A stretch of DNA of 64,000 nt from Cycas panzhihuaensis (Eukaryota > Cycadophyta). Positions 23,812-34,110 of the stretch are shown here, piece after piece (within the stretch, counting starts at the first letter, position 1; every line of letters begins with the position of its first letter). The stretch spans positions 252,347,741 to 252,411,740 of the forward strand of contig CM041465.1 in assembly GCA_023213395.1 (NCBI GenBank), written 5' to 3'. Position numbers and translations under genes: made by a program. Under the pieces are notes generated by a model that worked only from the letters and a program-made list of their open reading frames with translations, had not been told where the DNA came from and searched no databases.

Positions 23812-23966
23812 CCGCGGGACTTGTCCCGGCAACTAGTTCTCTTGCCTAGACCGTGGGGTTGTCACAATCATCTTTGATTTGGTTACACAAAGCTCACTGA
23901 TGTAATAGGTTGTGGGATCCTGTTTCAAACCCACTCAAAATTCAATTTTATTTTATCAAAAAAAAA

Positions 23967-23983
23967 TAGTTACAATAAATTAC
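23967..23983. repeat. Target-site duplication of the LINE, right copy
   Basis: Exact copy of 17501-17517, directly after the poly(A) run. Confidence 0.93.
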
Positions 23984-25830
23984 ATTTATTAAAATTACTT
24001 TGTAATGGTCTAGTCATGATGACTGACTCATGTCGTTCAAAAGTCTAACCACTTATCCAACTCATTGCAAAATGACTCATCTTACCACTAACTAGATGAT
24101 CAATAACATGATCAGTCATTAAGATGATGAATTAGATCTTTAGATTGGTAATAATGATACTAATATATCATGGCTCTATATTAGAACAAAACCTTAAGTG
24201 TTCCTAAGTGCATGAGTAAGGGAGTGTGTGGAGGTTCTCATACTCAAGTAAATGCTTCTACTAATTAAGAAGAAATAAAACTTATATCTACATGCATGAC
24301 CAATTTTTATGACAGAGGGTTGCATTATTCCTATAAGTCAAGTCCCTATAATGCATTCCTGTATAGGTAATTGGTTCATTATTCTAGTTCTTTTTTTAAT
24401 CTCTCTTATTAGAACTAGATTAAGGAATGTATAAATTATAGAACATAAGAGAATGCGATGAAATGAAGTTTCTTTTTTATTTTCTTTAAAAAAATAGAAA
24501 ATAAACAAGCAATGGAAAATGTAGCTAAGAAAATACAAGAAAACAATTTGTTTTAATTTCTTAATATAGAAGCAATGGACCAAAAACAAAAAAAAAGGTT
24601 TTAGACTACCATTTAATTTTTCTACTTTTTAATGTGAGCTAAAATATATAATGAAATAAAAGAAAAAAAGAAAAGGAACATGAAACTTTGACAAACATAT
24701 TAATTCCATTTTTCTTTTATTTACCATTTTTATTATAGAAATTAAGATGTAGAAAATTTAAATAGTAATAGGAAAGTTTAGAAAATAGACAAGGACATAA
24801 CAAATAAAAAATTAGAAAAGAAAAACTTAAGAAGACAAGTAAAAGCATGAGATAAGTTGAAAACATGTGAAATTCATTGAACTAATGGGGGTTATAAATT
24901 GTGTGGGGCTTTTACTAAAAATCCAAATGTAATTCTATAAGAAATAAATTGGAAATAATTGAAATAATATCAAATAAAAGATTATGAAAAGCAATGAAAG
25001 TCAAACAATGAGAAATACTTGATATTCATCACCACAATGGCATAATGGAAGATAATAACCCATGAATGCTTGTCCCTACATCGTAATGCCTATATACTTG
25101 TAATTATGGGTTGGGGTAACCTAGAAGTGGGCCACAACATGCCTTTACTTTTTAGAAAGCCTTGTCCTTAAGGCTTTATTATTTTAGTGCCATACATACT
25201 CTCCCTTCTTAAGATTATTATCCTTTAGGTTCGGTTGTTTCTAGGCCGCATGTGTCCTACACTTCCTTCTTGAAAACCACGTTCTCACTTTGTGCCTTAA
25301 TTTCTTATTTTTTTAAGGTGATTGAGGGAGCCAATTCCAAAGTAATGTGTTTATAGGGAGTTCATGTGACGAGTGTTATTTTGATTCTAATGAATGCATT
25401 GAGAAAGTTATAAAATCTTAGTACTGTGTTATGTGCCTCCATTTGAGGGGAGTAATATTTGAGATTCTTTATTATGGGCTTGTAAGACATTATCAATTTC
25501 TTAATTTGATGTGTCTTCCCTTACTTGTTATAGTGATAGTTTTGTTTTATTAAATAATCTCTTGAACCTTTCTATGAACTTTGTAATAGATGAATCTTCT
25601 TAGAAAATGTGGAACAATTGGATATGATATGCCTTTCCTTGGCTTCTTACTGCCTAGATGAGGAACTGCTATTTGAATTTATTAAAGATTAGGGCTCTTA
25701 TTTATGCAGCATCAAACTAAACTTTTCTCCATGTAAATGCATGGCCTTCTAGTTTGTTTGACACAAATCATATCTTCTTTAAAGGGGACAAGAACTCAAC
25801 ATCTAAGAATGTGCTTTCAAGTTTAATAAG
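23984..25830. other. AT-rich spacer, no gene seen
   Basis: Both strands are closed by stops. The only stretch with any structure is near 25195-25225, where CATACTCTCCCTTCTTAAG resembles the complement of a polypurine tract, as at the end of Gypsy G, but no coding sequence supports an element there. Confidence 0.6.
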
Positions 25831-25907
25831 TCACTCTTTGGGCTCTACTTACCCATTTAATCTAAAATGTAGTGTCATTTATTTGTAGTTTATCCTTATA
25901 AAGATTT
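25831..25907 (+). repeat. 77-bp direct repeat, copy 1
   Basis: It reads from TCACTCTTTGGGCTCTAC to TTATAAAGATTT. It matches 26212-26288 with about ten substitutions and no indel that I can see. No coding content. Confidence 0.8.
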
Positions 25908-26080
25908 CACAAAATTTAGAAAATTCATACCAAAGCTTATTTCCAAAAAGTAGCCCCATCTTTTAATCAAACTTTTTGGCATATAAGGAAGGATATTCTA
26001 CTATGGCTGTCTCACAATTCTTGCTTTACTTCTCTCTGCAAAAAACTCAAAAAAAAATTACACTTTAATATTGTTATTTT

Positions 26081-26195
26081 GAGTGCTCTGCATGTAAAAG
26101 ATTAGGCAAATATGTCCACTCAACCTTTAGACTCTTTAGCACCTTGTATTGTATTTAAATTTATAATTCAATAATATTTTTTTTTTAACCTTAAA
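26081..26195 (+). repeat. Dispersed repeat with A/T-rich tail, copy 1
   Basis: It starts GAGTGCTCTGCATGTAAAAG and runs through CTTTAGCACCTTGTATTG to a T-rich then A-rich end. It matches 29203-29320. It may be the 3' end of a non-LTR element or SINE. Confidence 0.75.
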
Positions 26196-26211
26196 AAAAA
26201 AAAAAGGAAAA

Positions 26212-26288
26212 CCACTCTTTATGCTCTACTTACCCATCTAATCCAAAATGTAGGGATATTTATCTGTGGTTTATTCTTATAAAGATTT
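26212..26288 (+). repeat. 77-bp direct repeat, copy 2
   Basis: Partner of 25831-25907, about 380 bp downstream. It follows a run of thirteen A (26193-26205), which suggests the intervening segment was inserted by retrotransposition. Confidence 0.8.
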
Positions 26289-26644
26289 AAATATTCTTTG
26301 ATGATTATTTTAGAGTTTCTTCATGGTTTTGTGTTTTTCCTTACTGTCTTCTCCATGTCTAATCTAAATAAAGGTTCTATTCTTTATTTGGTACTATCTA
26401 TTAATTTTGACATCTTTCTCTACTCTGCTTTTAATTCTCACATTTCTATAGTTACATTATGGCCTAAATTCTATAGGCTTTTCTCTCTGCTCAATACTTT
26501 AGAAATGAGTTTGGAATGTTTTGACTCGAAGCCAGTTACAGTATCTATTATAGACTACTTGGCTAGTATCACTAATAGGTAACTAAATAATAATGGGCCT
26601 TCGAATCAACTAAGAACAATTTGCTAGTTCTCTGACCATGGCAG

Positions 26645-26879
26645 CACGAAACAATTAAGTTGGTAGTAGCTTCTAAGAGTGGAAATTGTGTATGCTATGA
26701 GGGTCACAAGGAGAATTAGCACAACACGAAACAATTAAGTTGGTAGTACCTTCTAAGATTGGAAATTGTGTATGCTATGAGGGTCACAAGGAGAATTAGC
26801 ACAACACGAAACAATTAAGTTGGTAGTACCTTCTAAGATTGGAAATTGATGCTATGAGGGTCACGAGAGAATTAGCACA
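26645..26879 (+). repeat. Tandem repeat, three 80-bp units
   Basis: Units start with CACGAAACAATTAAGTTGG at 26645, 26725 and 26805. The first two are 80 bp. The third is shortened to about 75 bp by small deletions near 26850. The units are nearly identical, so the array is recent compared with the surrounding elements. Confidence 0.95.
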
Positions 26880-27239
26880 GGTAAATTGAGAGTTTTGAGG
26901 AGCAAGATAATGATGACTTCCAAGACAACATTTTAAGGGGATTCTTAGTCAAAGACAATCCTTAGAGTGCTTATAATCATGATAATTTTAATGATTGGGC
27001 AATTTGGACGAAGGAGGTAAATTTTTATCATACTATAATGTGACCCAGATCAAGTTAAATAAAAATATCAAAAAAAAACCTATTTTAACATTGACGAATA
27101 ACTTAGGACTCTTTTGAAAAGGGTTTGAATACGGAAAAGAAATTAAAAACTAAAATATTTTGAAAATATCCCTCACTAAAATATTTTAACAAACTTTAAT
27201 TTTAATTCACTTTTCCCTTAATATTGAAAATGTTTTGGA

Positions 27240-28110
27240 ATTTAGCGAGCGTCCGGACTCCACAACTCTCAATCTTCGCCTCTGCGGCGAGGCACGACAC
27301 GAGGAAGGTCGAGGAGGGGCACCTCCACGGGGTAACACACTACCGCGCGGGGAACGAGCATTGACGTCCAATAGTTGACAGTGATAAGGGGATTCGTACC
27401 CTGCACCTGAGCGCACCGATGACGTGCACGGAGACGGCTAGGATTAGACCCCAACATTTGGGGCAACGAAGCTTACTTAACACACGATGACTACACAGGC
27501 GAGCGTATTACACGAGGGACCACGAGCCAAGGGACCACAAGCCAAGGGTCGCTATAAACCATTCCGAGCCGCGTTCTACTAAAAATTAGACAACCAGAGC
27601 ATTACGATTCAGGACGCACCGACTGAAACACGGGAAGGATTGAACTTGTGCACAGGGGATTCTTCAGCGGTGGTCATATACCCGGCTGCCATTACGGGAG
27701 TCGACTCAATACGATTTGAAAACGATTAGAATGTCGGCGGAGAACGCACGATGGCATTAGCTGCAGGTCACGTTATGTGGTGTCCACCCGCCAGGTTAGG
27801 AATGCGACGGGACACCGTAGACATGACCGTGAATACCATGACAAGAATGGAACGATGACGGCAAAGGAGTTGCGAGACGCTAGTTAATGCCACGTGGCAG
27901 AAAATAATCCGAAGATGCTCATCCCCGTGGCACAACGGCGGAGATATACTTACAATTATGGAGTGGGGTCGACTCTGGGGTGGACCACAACAAAAAGGCC
28001 ATCTAAGGGTAATTAAAATCGCCGGACCACGGCCGAACAATTTGACTATTGGAGTAATATTTTTTTATATTTATATTATTTATGGTATATAGGTCCTCAA
28101 AGGGCCTCCG
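27240..28110. other. CpG-rich block of unknown origin
   Basis: About 0.85 kb of GC-rich sequence with abundant CpG, sharply bounded by AT-rich DNA. CGTCCGGA occurs near the left edge (27250) and again, in inverted orientation, near the right edge (28106). On the minus strand at 27401-27388 there is GGGTACGAATCCCC, close to the B box of tRNA-type promoters. The open frames inside (up to 90 codons) match nothing I know. It may be a young or unmethylated non-autonomous element, a SINE-containing segment, or a CpG island. Confidence 0.5.
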
Positions 28111-28306
28111 GACGTAACGTTGCACAATTAAATGTTGTACGAAGAAGTGAACCAAATTGCAACCCACGCTCGGCGCAGCCTCTTTTGGTTTGCAATCAAA
28201 TATCTCTTAGATCCTTTGAAACCCTCTATATTAGCTTTTCTTCATTTTATTTAATGTTTTTTCCTATCTAGGTCATGGGTCACTCGTGTTCTACTTTACT
28301 CTTTCT

Positions 28307-28558
28307 TATTTAGGGTTTGTCTTTATGTGGTAGAGTTGGGGTCACTCATTGAGGCCTATTTAGGGAACCATGTTGCTTATTACTTGGATTAATAAAATCA
28401 AGTTTTCACTTTGTCTCATCTACTCACTCTTTCATTCCACTTCACTATTTTGTATTTAGGCTTTACCTATATATGATAGATATACCTTGACTCCATTGTA
28501 TATATTTAGGGAACCAAGCCCTCTATTAATATAGATTAATAAGATAAGTTTTCTCTTG
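28307..28558 (+). repeat. Diverged tandem duplication, LTR-like
   Basis: Two units with a period of about 143 bp (28307-28415 and 28450-28558) share TATTTAGG[G/C]TTT, TATTTAGGGAACCA and GATTAATAA near their ends. Both contain an AATAA(A/G)-type signal followed by a T-rich segment, as in the R region of an LTR. Confidence 0.6.
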
Positions 28559-29202
28559 GTCTTATATATATAATTTAGGCTTGACAGATGAGAAAAATCC
28601 CGTACTATGACATTTGATGAAGATGTACAATAGCACATATAGGCCATAAAGAAGTCCCAATTGATGTGCATGTTGTTGTATGCAATTTATGTTTGTTATT
28701 AATTCATAAATTGCTATTCCTTTTAGAGACCATAAAGCTTATAAAAGGTGATTTTACCTAACAAAGAAAGTATGCAGAGTAAGAGTACATATTTGATCCA
28801 TTGTCACAGAATGTAGTAAAGTGTTAATATTAGACCCACCAATATTAATGGTAACATTGGTACCACTTATTTTGACCTCAACTACCTCAATTTTCAAATA
28901 CGTGGTTATATCTTTATCATATGTTGATTGTTTGAGCATGTAAGAAAAAGGACTTTAGTTTTTAAGGCACTTAAATGAAATACCATATTGGTGCCAAAGG
29001 TGGTTGTTCGATCTCCATTAAGAATTAATATTATTCATTGTTGACAGTTATTTAAGATGAGGGTATACAAAACACAAAACCATACATTTTAAGAGTAGTT
29101 ACAAGGAGTTTTGGAAGAGAGTGAGTGATAGAATTAAAACCAAGAAAGCTAATATAAATAATAGAGTGTAGGTAATGCCCATTATGTTAGTTGAGAAACT
29201 AT

Positions 29203-29320
29203 GAGTGCATTGCATGTAAAAGACTGGGCAAGTACATCCACTTGACCTTTGGGCTCTTTAGCATCTTGTACTGCATTTGAATTTATAATTTAATGATATC
29301 TATTTTTACTTTCAAAAAAA
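29203..29320 (+). repeat. Dispersed repeat with A-rich tail, copy 2
   Basis: Partner of 26081-26195. It reads GAGTGCATTGCATGTAAAAG and ends CTTTCAAAAAAATAG. Identity is roughly 85 percent by eye over about 100 bp. Confidence 0.75.
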
Positions 29321-30960
29321 TAGAAAAAAATAAAAATTATGTATTTTTCTCTCTTAGAAAATAACAAATGCTCCAAAACCAATATTGTGAGATATACATG
29401 ATTAACCCCCTAAAATCAAAATGAGTGCATTTAATAGGCTACATCTAAACATTGTTATGTTTTTTTTTTAAATTAGAGACTAATATATTATGCACATTGA
29501 TGATATAACCATTAAACTAACATATGGTATGCACACAAAAGTATGCAATTTTTAAACCATAAAGATGAAAGGCTTGTTAATTAGTACTTAAGTATTACCA
29601 CTTGCCTTACACACAGTTAGATTTAAAATGTGATGCTTAGAGTTATACAAGCCAAATGGAATGAAGGCTTAGAATAATCGCTAAGCACATTAAATTGAGT
29701 TATCCATGGAGTTGCTTGAATATCTATACCATATATTTAAAATTTTTACTACTTCATGGCATGGACTTCCACACTAACCTTTCATATTTAACCATCCTGT
29801 TAACCTACACTAGATAGCAATTGCATAGCATTTCATGCTATTTATTTATATTTAGCCAACCATATTTCTAATTTATAAAATGAAAACCAATATTATGTGG
29901 AATTTATTAAATCAAATTTAACCATGAAAATTAGCATAAGGGAGTGTTATTGTGCTACTTATTTACTATCGTTGTATGCTAGTATGCATTAAAATAGTTA
30001 GTGTGGGCCATGTGCATAAGCAAAACTCCATGATTAGAATGAATCTTATGGTCTTATGGGCTTCAATTAATAGTCATGGCTACTAAATAAAACTTCCTTT
30101 GTTTCTCTGAATGCATATATTCAAATGGAGGCAAGATTACTCCTTGATCTATTCTCACTAATTTTGTAATGTTTATATTAGTGGTGCTTATTAAAGGGAA
30201 GGATATCTTTGTAAGTGCAAGCTATGAAATTTTGTTAGATTTTTTGAAAAATGTACTCACCTATCAAGTGTTGTCCTATGGTGTTCTTTCCTTTGTGTTT
30301 ATTTGCAAAAAGTAAAAATGTTATGTAAGTCTTTTGTTTTTTTTTTGGGTGTTAGTATTTGGAAAGCAAATGATGATAAGGATATTGATTTGATCACTCT
30401 AAATGCAAACGTAAGAAGTTGTCCTTCCCACGTAAGAATTGGCAGTTAGGTTAAACAATCCTTACAAAGGGCCATGCTTACCTTCCAGGGATGTTGAAAT
30501 GATTACATTAGGGTCATGACAACTGCCATTCAATCACTTAAACGTGTTCATGTCTTGAGATTCCACCTTAACACATATAATTTCACATAAAAAACCCACT
30601 ATAAACCACTGACGAGGCTTCCTCTCTCTGTAAATGAATAGATGCTCATATGCTTATTTTAAATGATGTTTGAATTTTGTTGAAGTGATGTGTATGCCGT
30701 GTAAACTAGTTCAATGAATGACCTTACACCCCAAGTGATCGAACATCAATTGAGAGCACACTTACGAGTGTGTTGCACTCCCTCCCAATAGTGTAAATTA
30801 TACACTTGTAATTATAGCCCATGAACTGGACATGGTAATATATGGTGTGCTTTCCACCCACCTTAGACATGCTTTGGCTTGCAAAGTTTACCAACACTCC
30901 CATGGACAAAGGGAAGGGATGCTCCCTAGAGTGCTGGAGACAATCACATCTATGAGATGA
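29321..30960. other. AT-rich spacer, no gene seen
   Basis: I see no supported open frame, repeat or element here. Confidence 0.6.
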
Positions 30961-31218
30961 GTGATGGCCGTGCTCTAAACTTGACGGCGAAAATTAAATT
31001 TGATATTTTTTAGATTCCATAATGATGTCCCCCCTACGCAATTATCCGCATCATCTTTGCGGTTAATTTTGCACCGAATATTAAAATTAACCCCCCGCAA
31101 TCTGTGTTGGGATGTCAAAACGACGCCCTCGATGTTCGACGACCGTTTTCCTTTGCCATTGATACTTGACGCGCAATCGTCATTTTCCCAAAGGCATTAG
31201 GTCGAAGCATGACGTGTA

Positions 31219-31240
31219 ATAATATTATTATTATTATTGT
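31219..31240. repeat. (ATT)n microsatellite in the C4H upstream region
   Basis: AATAATATTATTATTATTATTG, a short imperfect trinucleotide run about 370 bp upstream of the C4H start codon. Confidence 0.85.
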
Positions 31241-31288
31241 AACGCGATAAGTGGGGTGTTGAGGTTTGGTGAGAAATGTAGTTGTCCG

Positions 31289-31320
31289 GGGGTAGGTGGG
31301 CGAGGCGGGCTGCCTACCCC
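31289..31320. promoter_or_regulatory. Inverted pair of MYB/AC-type motifs in the C4H promoter
   Basis: GGGGTAGG (31289-31296) and CCTACCCC (31313-31320) are perfect reverse complements, 16 bp apart. The left arm extends to GGTAGGT, the complement of ACCTACC, which is the AC-I element bound by R2R3-MYB factors in lignin and phenylpropanoid promoters. The right arm contains the CCTACC core. They lie 70-100 bp upstream of the TATA-like box, the expected distance for an activator site. Function is inferred from the motif and the downstream gene. Confidence 0.7.
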
Positions 31321-31390
31321 GTAGGAGGATCCCGTCCTACGTGGACACTGCTGACGAACTGCAACGCTACGTCCCTCCCTCCCTTGCACC

Positions 31391-31398
31391 ATAAATAT
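31391..31398 (+). promoter_or_regulatory. TATA-like box of C4H
   Basis: ATAAATAT follows a CT-rich stretch (CCCTCCCTCCCTTGC) and lies 211 bp before the ATG. Transcription would start near 31425, giving a leader of roughly 180 bp. Confidence 0.65.
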
Positions 31399-31608
31399 GG
31401 CCGATGTGCGGGTTTCTTCGGCAGCGCTAGTAGCTCAAGCCCAGCGTGTGTAGCCTACGTTATATGCTTCGACAGAGAATAGAATTGGTTCGTATTCTAC
31501 TGCCGTCGCAGTGTGTCGTATGACCGTGTGGTGTTACTGCATGCATTCTGTTGAGCAGGCGAGCATCGAATTCACGTTGGTTTCTTCCAAATATTTGTGG
31601 GCGAGAGG

Positions 31609-33706
31609 ATGGCGTTAGTCTGGTTAGAGGCCATGAATTTGGAGAAGGGCCTGGTGGCTCTCTTCGTGGCGGTGGTGGGGGCCATCATCGTGTCGAAGCT
31701 GAGAACCAGGAGGCTGAAGCTGCCGCCCGGCCCGTTGGCATTGCCGATATTCGGCAACTGGTTGCAGGTGGGAGACGACCTGAACCACAGAAATCTGTCG
31801 GACCTCGCTAAGAAGTACGGGGAAATATTTCTGCTGAAGATGGGGCAGAGAAACCTGGTGGTCGTGTCGTCCCCCGACCTGGCCAAGGAGGTGCTGCACA
31901 CCCAGGGCGTCGAGTTCGGTTCGCGCACCAGAAACGTGGTGTTCGACATCTTCACCGGGAAGGGACAGGACATGGTGTTCACGGTGTATGGGGAGCATTG
32001 GAGGAAGATGAGAAGGATCATGACGGTGCCCTTCTTTACGAACAAGGTCGTCCAGCAGTACAGATTTGCATGGGAGGACGAGATCGGGCGTGCCGTCGAG
32101 GATGTGAGGAAGCGTCCAGAGGCTTCCACCACCGGTATTGTGATTCGACGGCGCCTGCAGTTGATGATGTACAACATTATGTACAGGATGATGTTCGACA
32201 GGAGGTTCGAGGGCGAGGAGGACCCCCTCTTCCTCAGGCTGAAGGCCCTGAATGGCGACAGGAGTCGTCTGGCTCAGAGCTTCGAGTACAATTATGGGGA
32301 TTTCATCCCCATTCTCAGACCCTTCCTCCGGGGGTACCTCAACATCTGCAAGGATGTCAAGGAACGCCGGCTTTCCTTGTTCAAGAATTATTTCATTGAT
32401 GAGCGCAAGTATGTGCATTTGTTTTATTGTGTTTTTCGATTGTTTCGCAGTGCATTGTGCCAAGCCCACCTTGTTTGTTTGATTTTGTGTTATGGAGATT
32501 TCGATTCTTCGGATTTATTTATTTATGTCTTGCGAAGGGCGATTGGCGCTGAAAATAAGGGTTAACAATAGTGGTTTTGATTTTGCAAATGGGTTCAGCG
32601 TTTGCCCACCATATTTGATCTTCGGGGGTGGAATGAATCTTCCGGTTTTGTTAACAGTGGTATTTACCGACTGTGATCCCGGGATAAGCCCCTTTCCATA
32701 CTGTAACATGTCTGCAAATCAGATTTGGCTTCTGGAGGTTTCTGAAGTTTGTGTAGAGAGGCCCTTTGGATTGCAAAATGTGTGCCCTGGCAGCGGTATT
32801 GTATGTCGGCTGATTCAGTTTTTGTTGTTGACGCAGGAAATTGTCCAGTACCAAGGGCTCCAGCAGCGTTGATGACAAGTGTGCCATTGATCACATCTTG
32901 GATGCCCAGAGCAAGGGGGAGATTAGCGAGGATAATGTCTTGTACATTGTGGAGAACATTAATGTTGCAGGTAATTTTCATCTGGGAAACCTAGGCTGGA
33001 TTAATTGCTTTCAATTAAAAAGAATTAAATGAAAGGGAAGAGACAGAAACTGCTTAGAAACCCCGGCTTTGTAATCTTTATTGGAGAAAAATATTAACTG
33101 GTTTGTTGTGGCGCAGCGATCGAAACCACCCTCTGGTCCATGGAATGGGGCCTGGCCGAAATCGTGAACCACCCTGATGTTCAGCAGAAGATTAGGGATG
33201 AACTGGACACTGTTCTAGGCCGCGGAGTGCAGATAACCGAGCCGGATACCACGAGGCTGCCATACCTACAAGCCGTGATCAAGGAAACTCTGCGATTGCA
33301 CATGGCAATCCCGTTGTTGGTGCCTCATATGAATCTGCACGAGGCTAAATTAGCAGGTTATGACATCCCAGCCGAGAGCAAAATCCTTGTAAACGCATGG
33401 TGGCTGGCCAACAATCCGGAATGGTGGGAGAAACCCGAAGAATTTATCCCGGAGAGATTCTTGGAGAGTAAGATCGAAGCCAGTGGAAATGATTTCAGGT
33501 TCTTGCCGTTTGGAGTCGGAAGGAGAAGTTGCCCTGGAATCATTTTGGCGCTGCCCATTTTGGCACTGTCCATTGGAAGGCTAGTCCAGAGCTTTGATCT
33601 CTTGCCCCCACCTGGACAGGACAAGGTGGATGTAACTGAGAAGGGAGGGCAATTCAGCCTGCACATTTTGAACCATTCGGTTGTTGTAGCCAAGCCCAGA
33701 GCCTAG
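31609..33706 (+). CDS. CYP73A: trans-cinnamate 4-hydroxylase (cytochrome P450 CYP73A), three exons
   Basis: An ER-anchored P450 that hydroxylates trans-cinnamate to p-coumarate with NADPH-P450 reductase, the second step of the general phenylpropanoid pathway. Exons: 31609-32408, 32837-32970 and 33117-33706. Both introns have GT...AG ends and the joined frame gives 507 residues, the usual CYP73A length. Visible features: N-terminal hydrophobic anchor ([14 protein letters not shown], about residues 12-25), PPGP hinge, I-helix AAIETT at the exon 2/3 junction, ETLR of the ExxR motif, the PERF motif, and heme loop [11 protein letters not shown] near the C-terminus with the axial Cys. The start ATG (31609) has A at -3 and G at +4; an upstream in-frame GTG is not a plant start. 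No frameshift or premature stop. The stop is TAG at 33704-33706. A CYP73 assignment is near certain; enzymatic activity is inferred from the family. Confidence 0.97.
32409..32836 (+). other. C4H intron 1
   Basis: 428 bp, starting GTATGTGC and ending TTGACGCAG, phase 2. It splits the Lys codon of the DERK motif, a position known for CYP73 genes. It is AT-richer than the exons and contains no element. Confidence 0.93.
32971..33116 (+). other. C4H intron 2
   Basis: 146 bp, starting GTAATTTT and ending GTGGCGCAG, phase 1. It splits an alanine codon inside the I-helix motif (NVA/AIETT), again a conserved CYP73 position. Confidence 0.93.
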
Positions 33707-34110
33707 ATTGGAGTGTGCACGACTTGTTATGATATACTACTACAAAAGTGTGCACCAAATAAGGGGTTCAATAGCACAGTTTGTACTGTCTCTGCCTGAG
33801 AATGTTGTTTGGGTATCAGTGGACTATAAATTTCCCTTGTTAAATTATATAGACTCTGTTGTGTATATCGATATATGGTCCATGCTAAATGTGAGTGAAA
33901 ACATATCACGCACGGATGGGTATGGCTGCAAGAGGCTGTCTTGGGCAATTATATAGATCGTGGTGGCTGCAAAACGGGCATTTCTGGGAATAAATGGACT
34001 ACACATTTGTTATAGTACGTAATATACTGTGTTATGTATAGTTGTGTAGAGGAATGTGGCTTTATGTACACCAGTAAGATAAATAATTGTCATTATCCTT
34101 TCTATGGAAG
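33707..34110 (+). other. Probable C4H 3' untranslated region
   Basis: Sequence after the stop stays T/A-rich with candidate polyadenylation signals GGAATAAATGG (about 33988) and AGATAAATAATTG (about 34078). The exact end cannot be set without transcripts. Confidence 0.5.

Larger units (their letters stand above)
17518..23966 (+). mobile_element. Near full-length L1-type LINE (non-LTR retrotransposon)
   Basis: It is bounded by an exact 17-bp duplication and ends in TTTTATC plus a run of nine A. It has a GC-rich 5' region, a Gag-like ORF1 with a DUF4283-type domain, and ORF2 with endonuclease, RT, zf-RVT and RNase H domains. This is the plant L1 layout with C-terminal RNase H. It is the best-preserved element here but carries at least four frameshifts and several stops, and its RT catalytic box is altered, so it is not autonomous. 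GC content rises sharply at about 17538, which may be the true 5' end. Confidence 0.92.

Noticed and set aside
24338-24589. 83-codon minus-strand frame with Phe/Tyr-rich membrane-like stretch
   Set aside because: Derived from A-rich tracts; no family match or supporting signals.
26298-26582. 94-codon open frame with hydrophobic content
   Set aside because: AT-rich DNA gives Phe/Leu/Ile-rich frames by chance; no start context, domain or splice signals.
27388-27401. Possible tRNA gene
   Set aside because: Only a B-box-like motif is present. No cloverleaf with acceptor and anticodon stems could be built around it.
31597-31608. Start of C4H at an upstream in-frame GTG
   Set aside because: GTG is not a normal plant nuclear start. 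The ATG at 31609 has a good context and gives the expected N-terminus length.
31572-32469. Two long minus-strand open frames (201 and 281 codons) opposite C4H exon 1
   Set aside because: They are shadows of a GC-rich coding exon. Their translations match no family and show low-complexity His/Gln/Val composition. C4H on the + strand explains the region fully.
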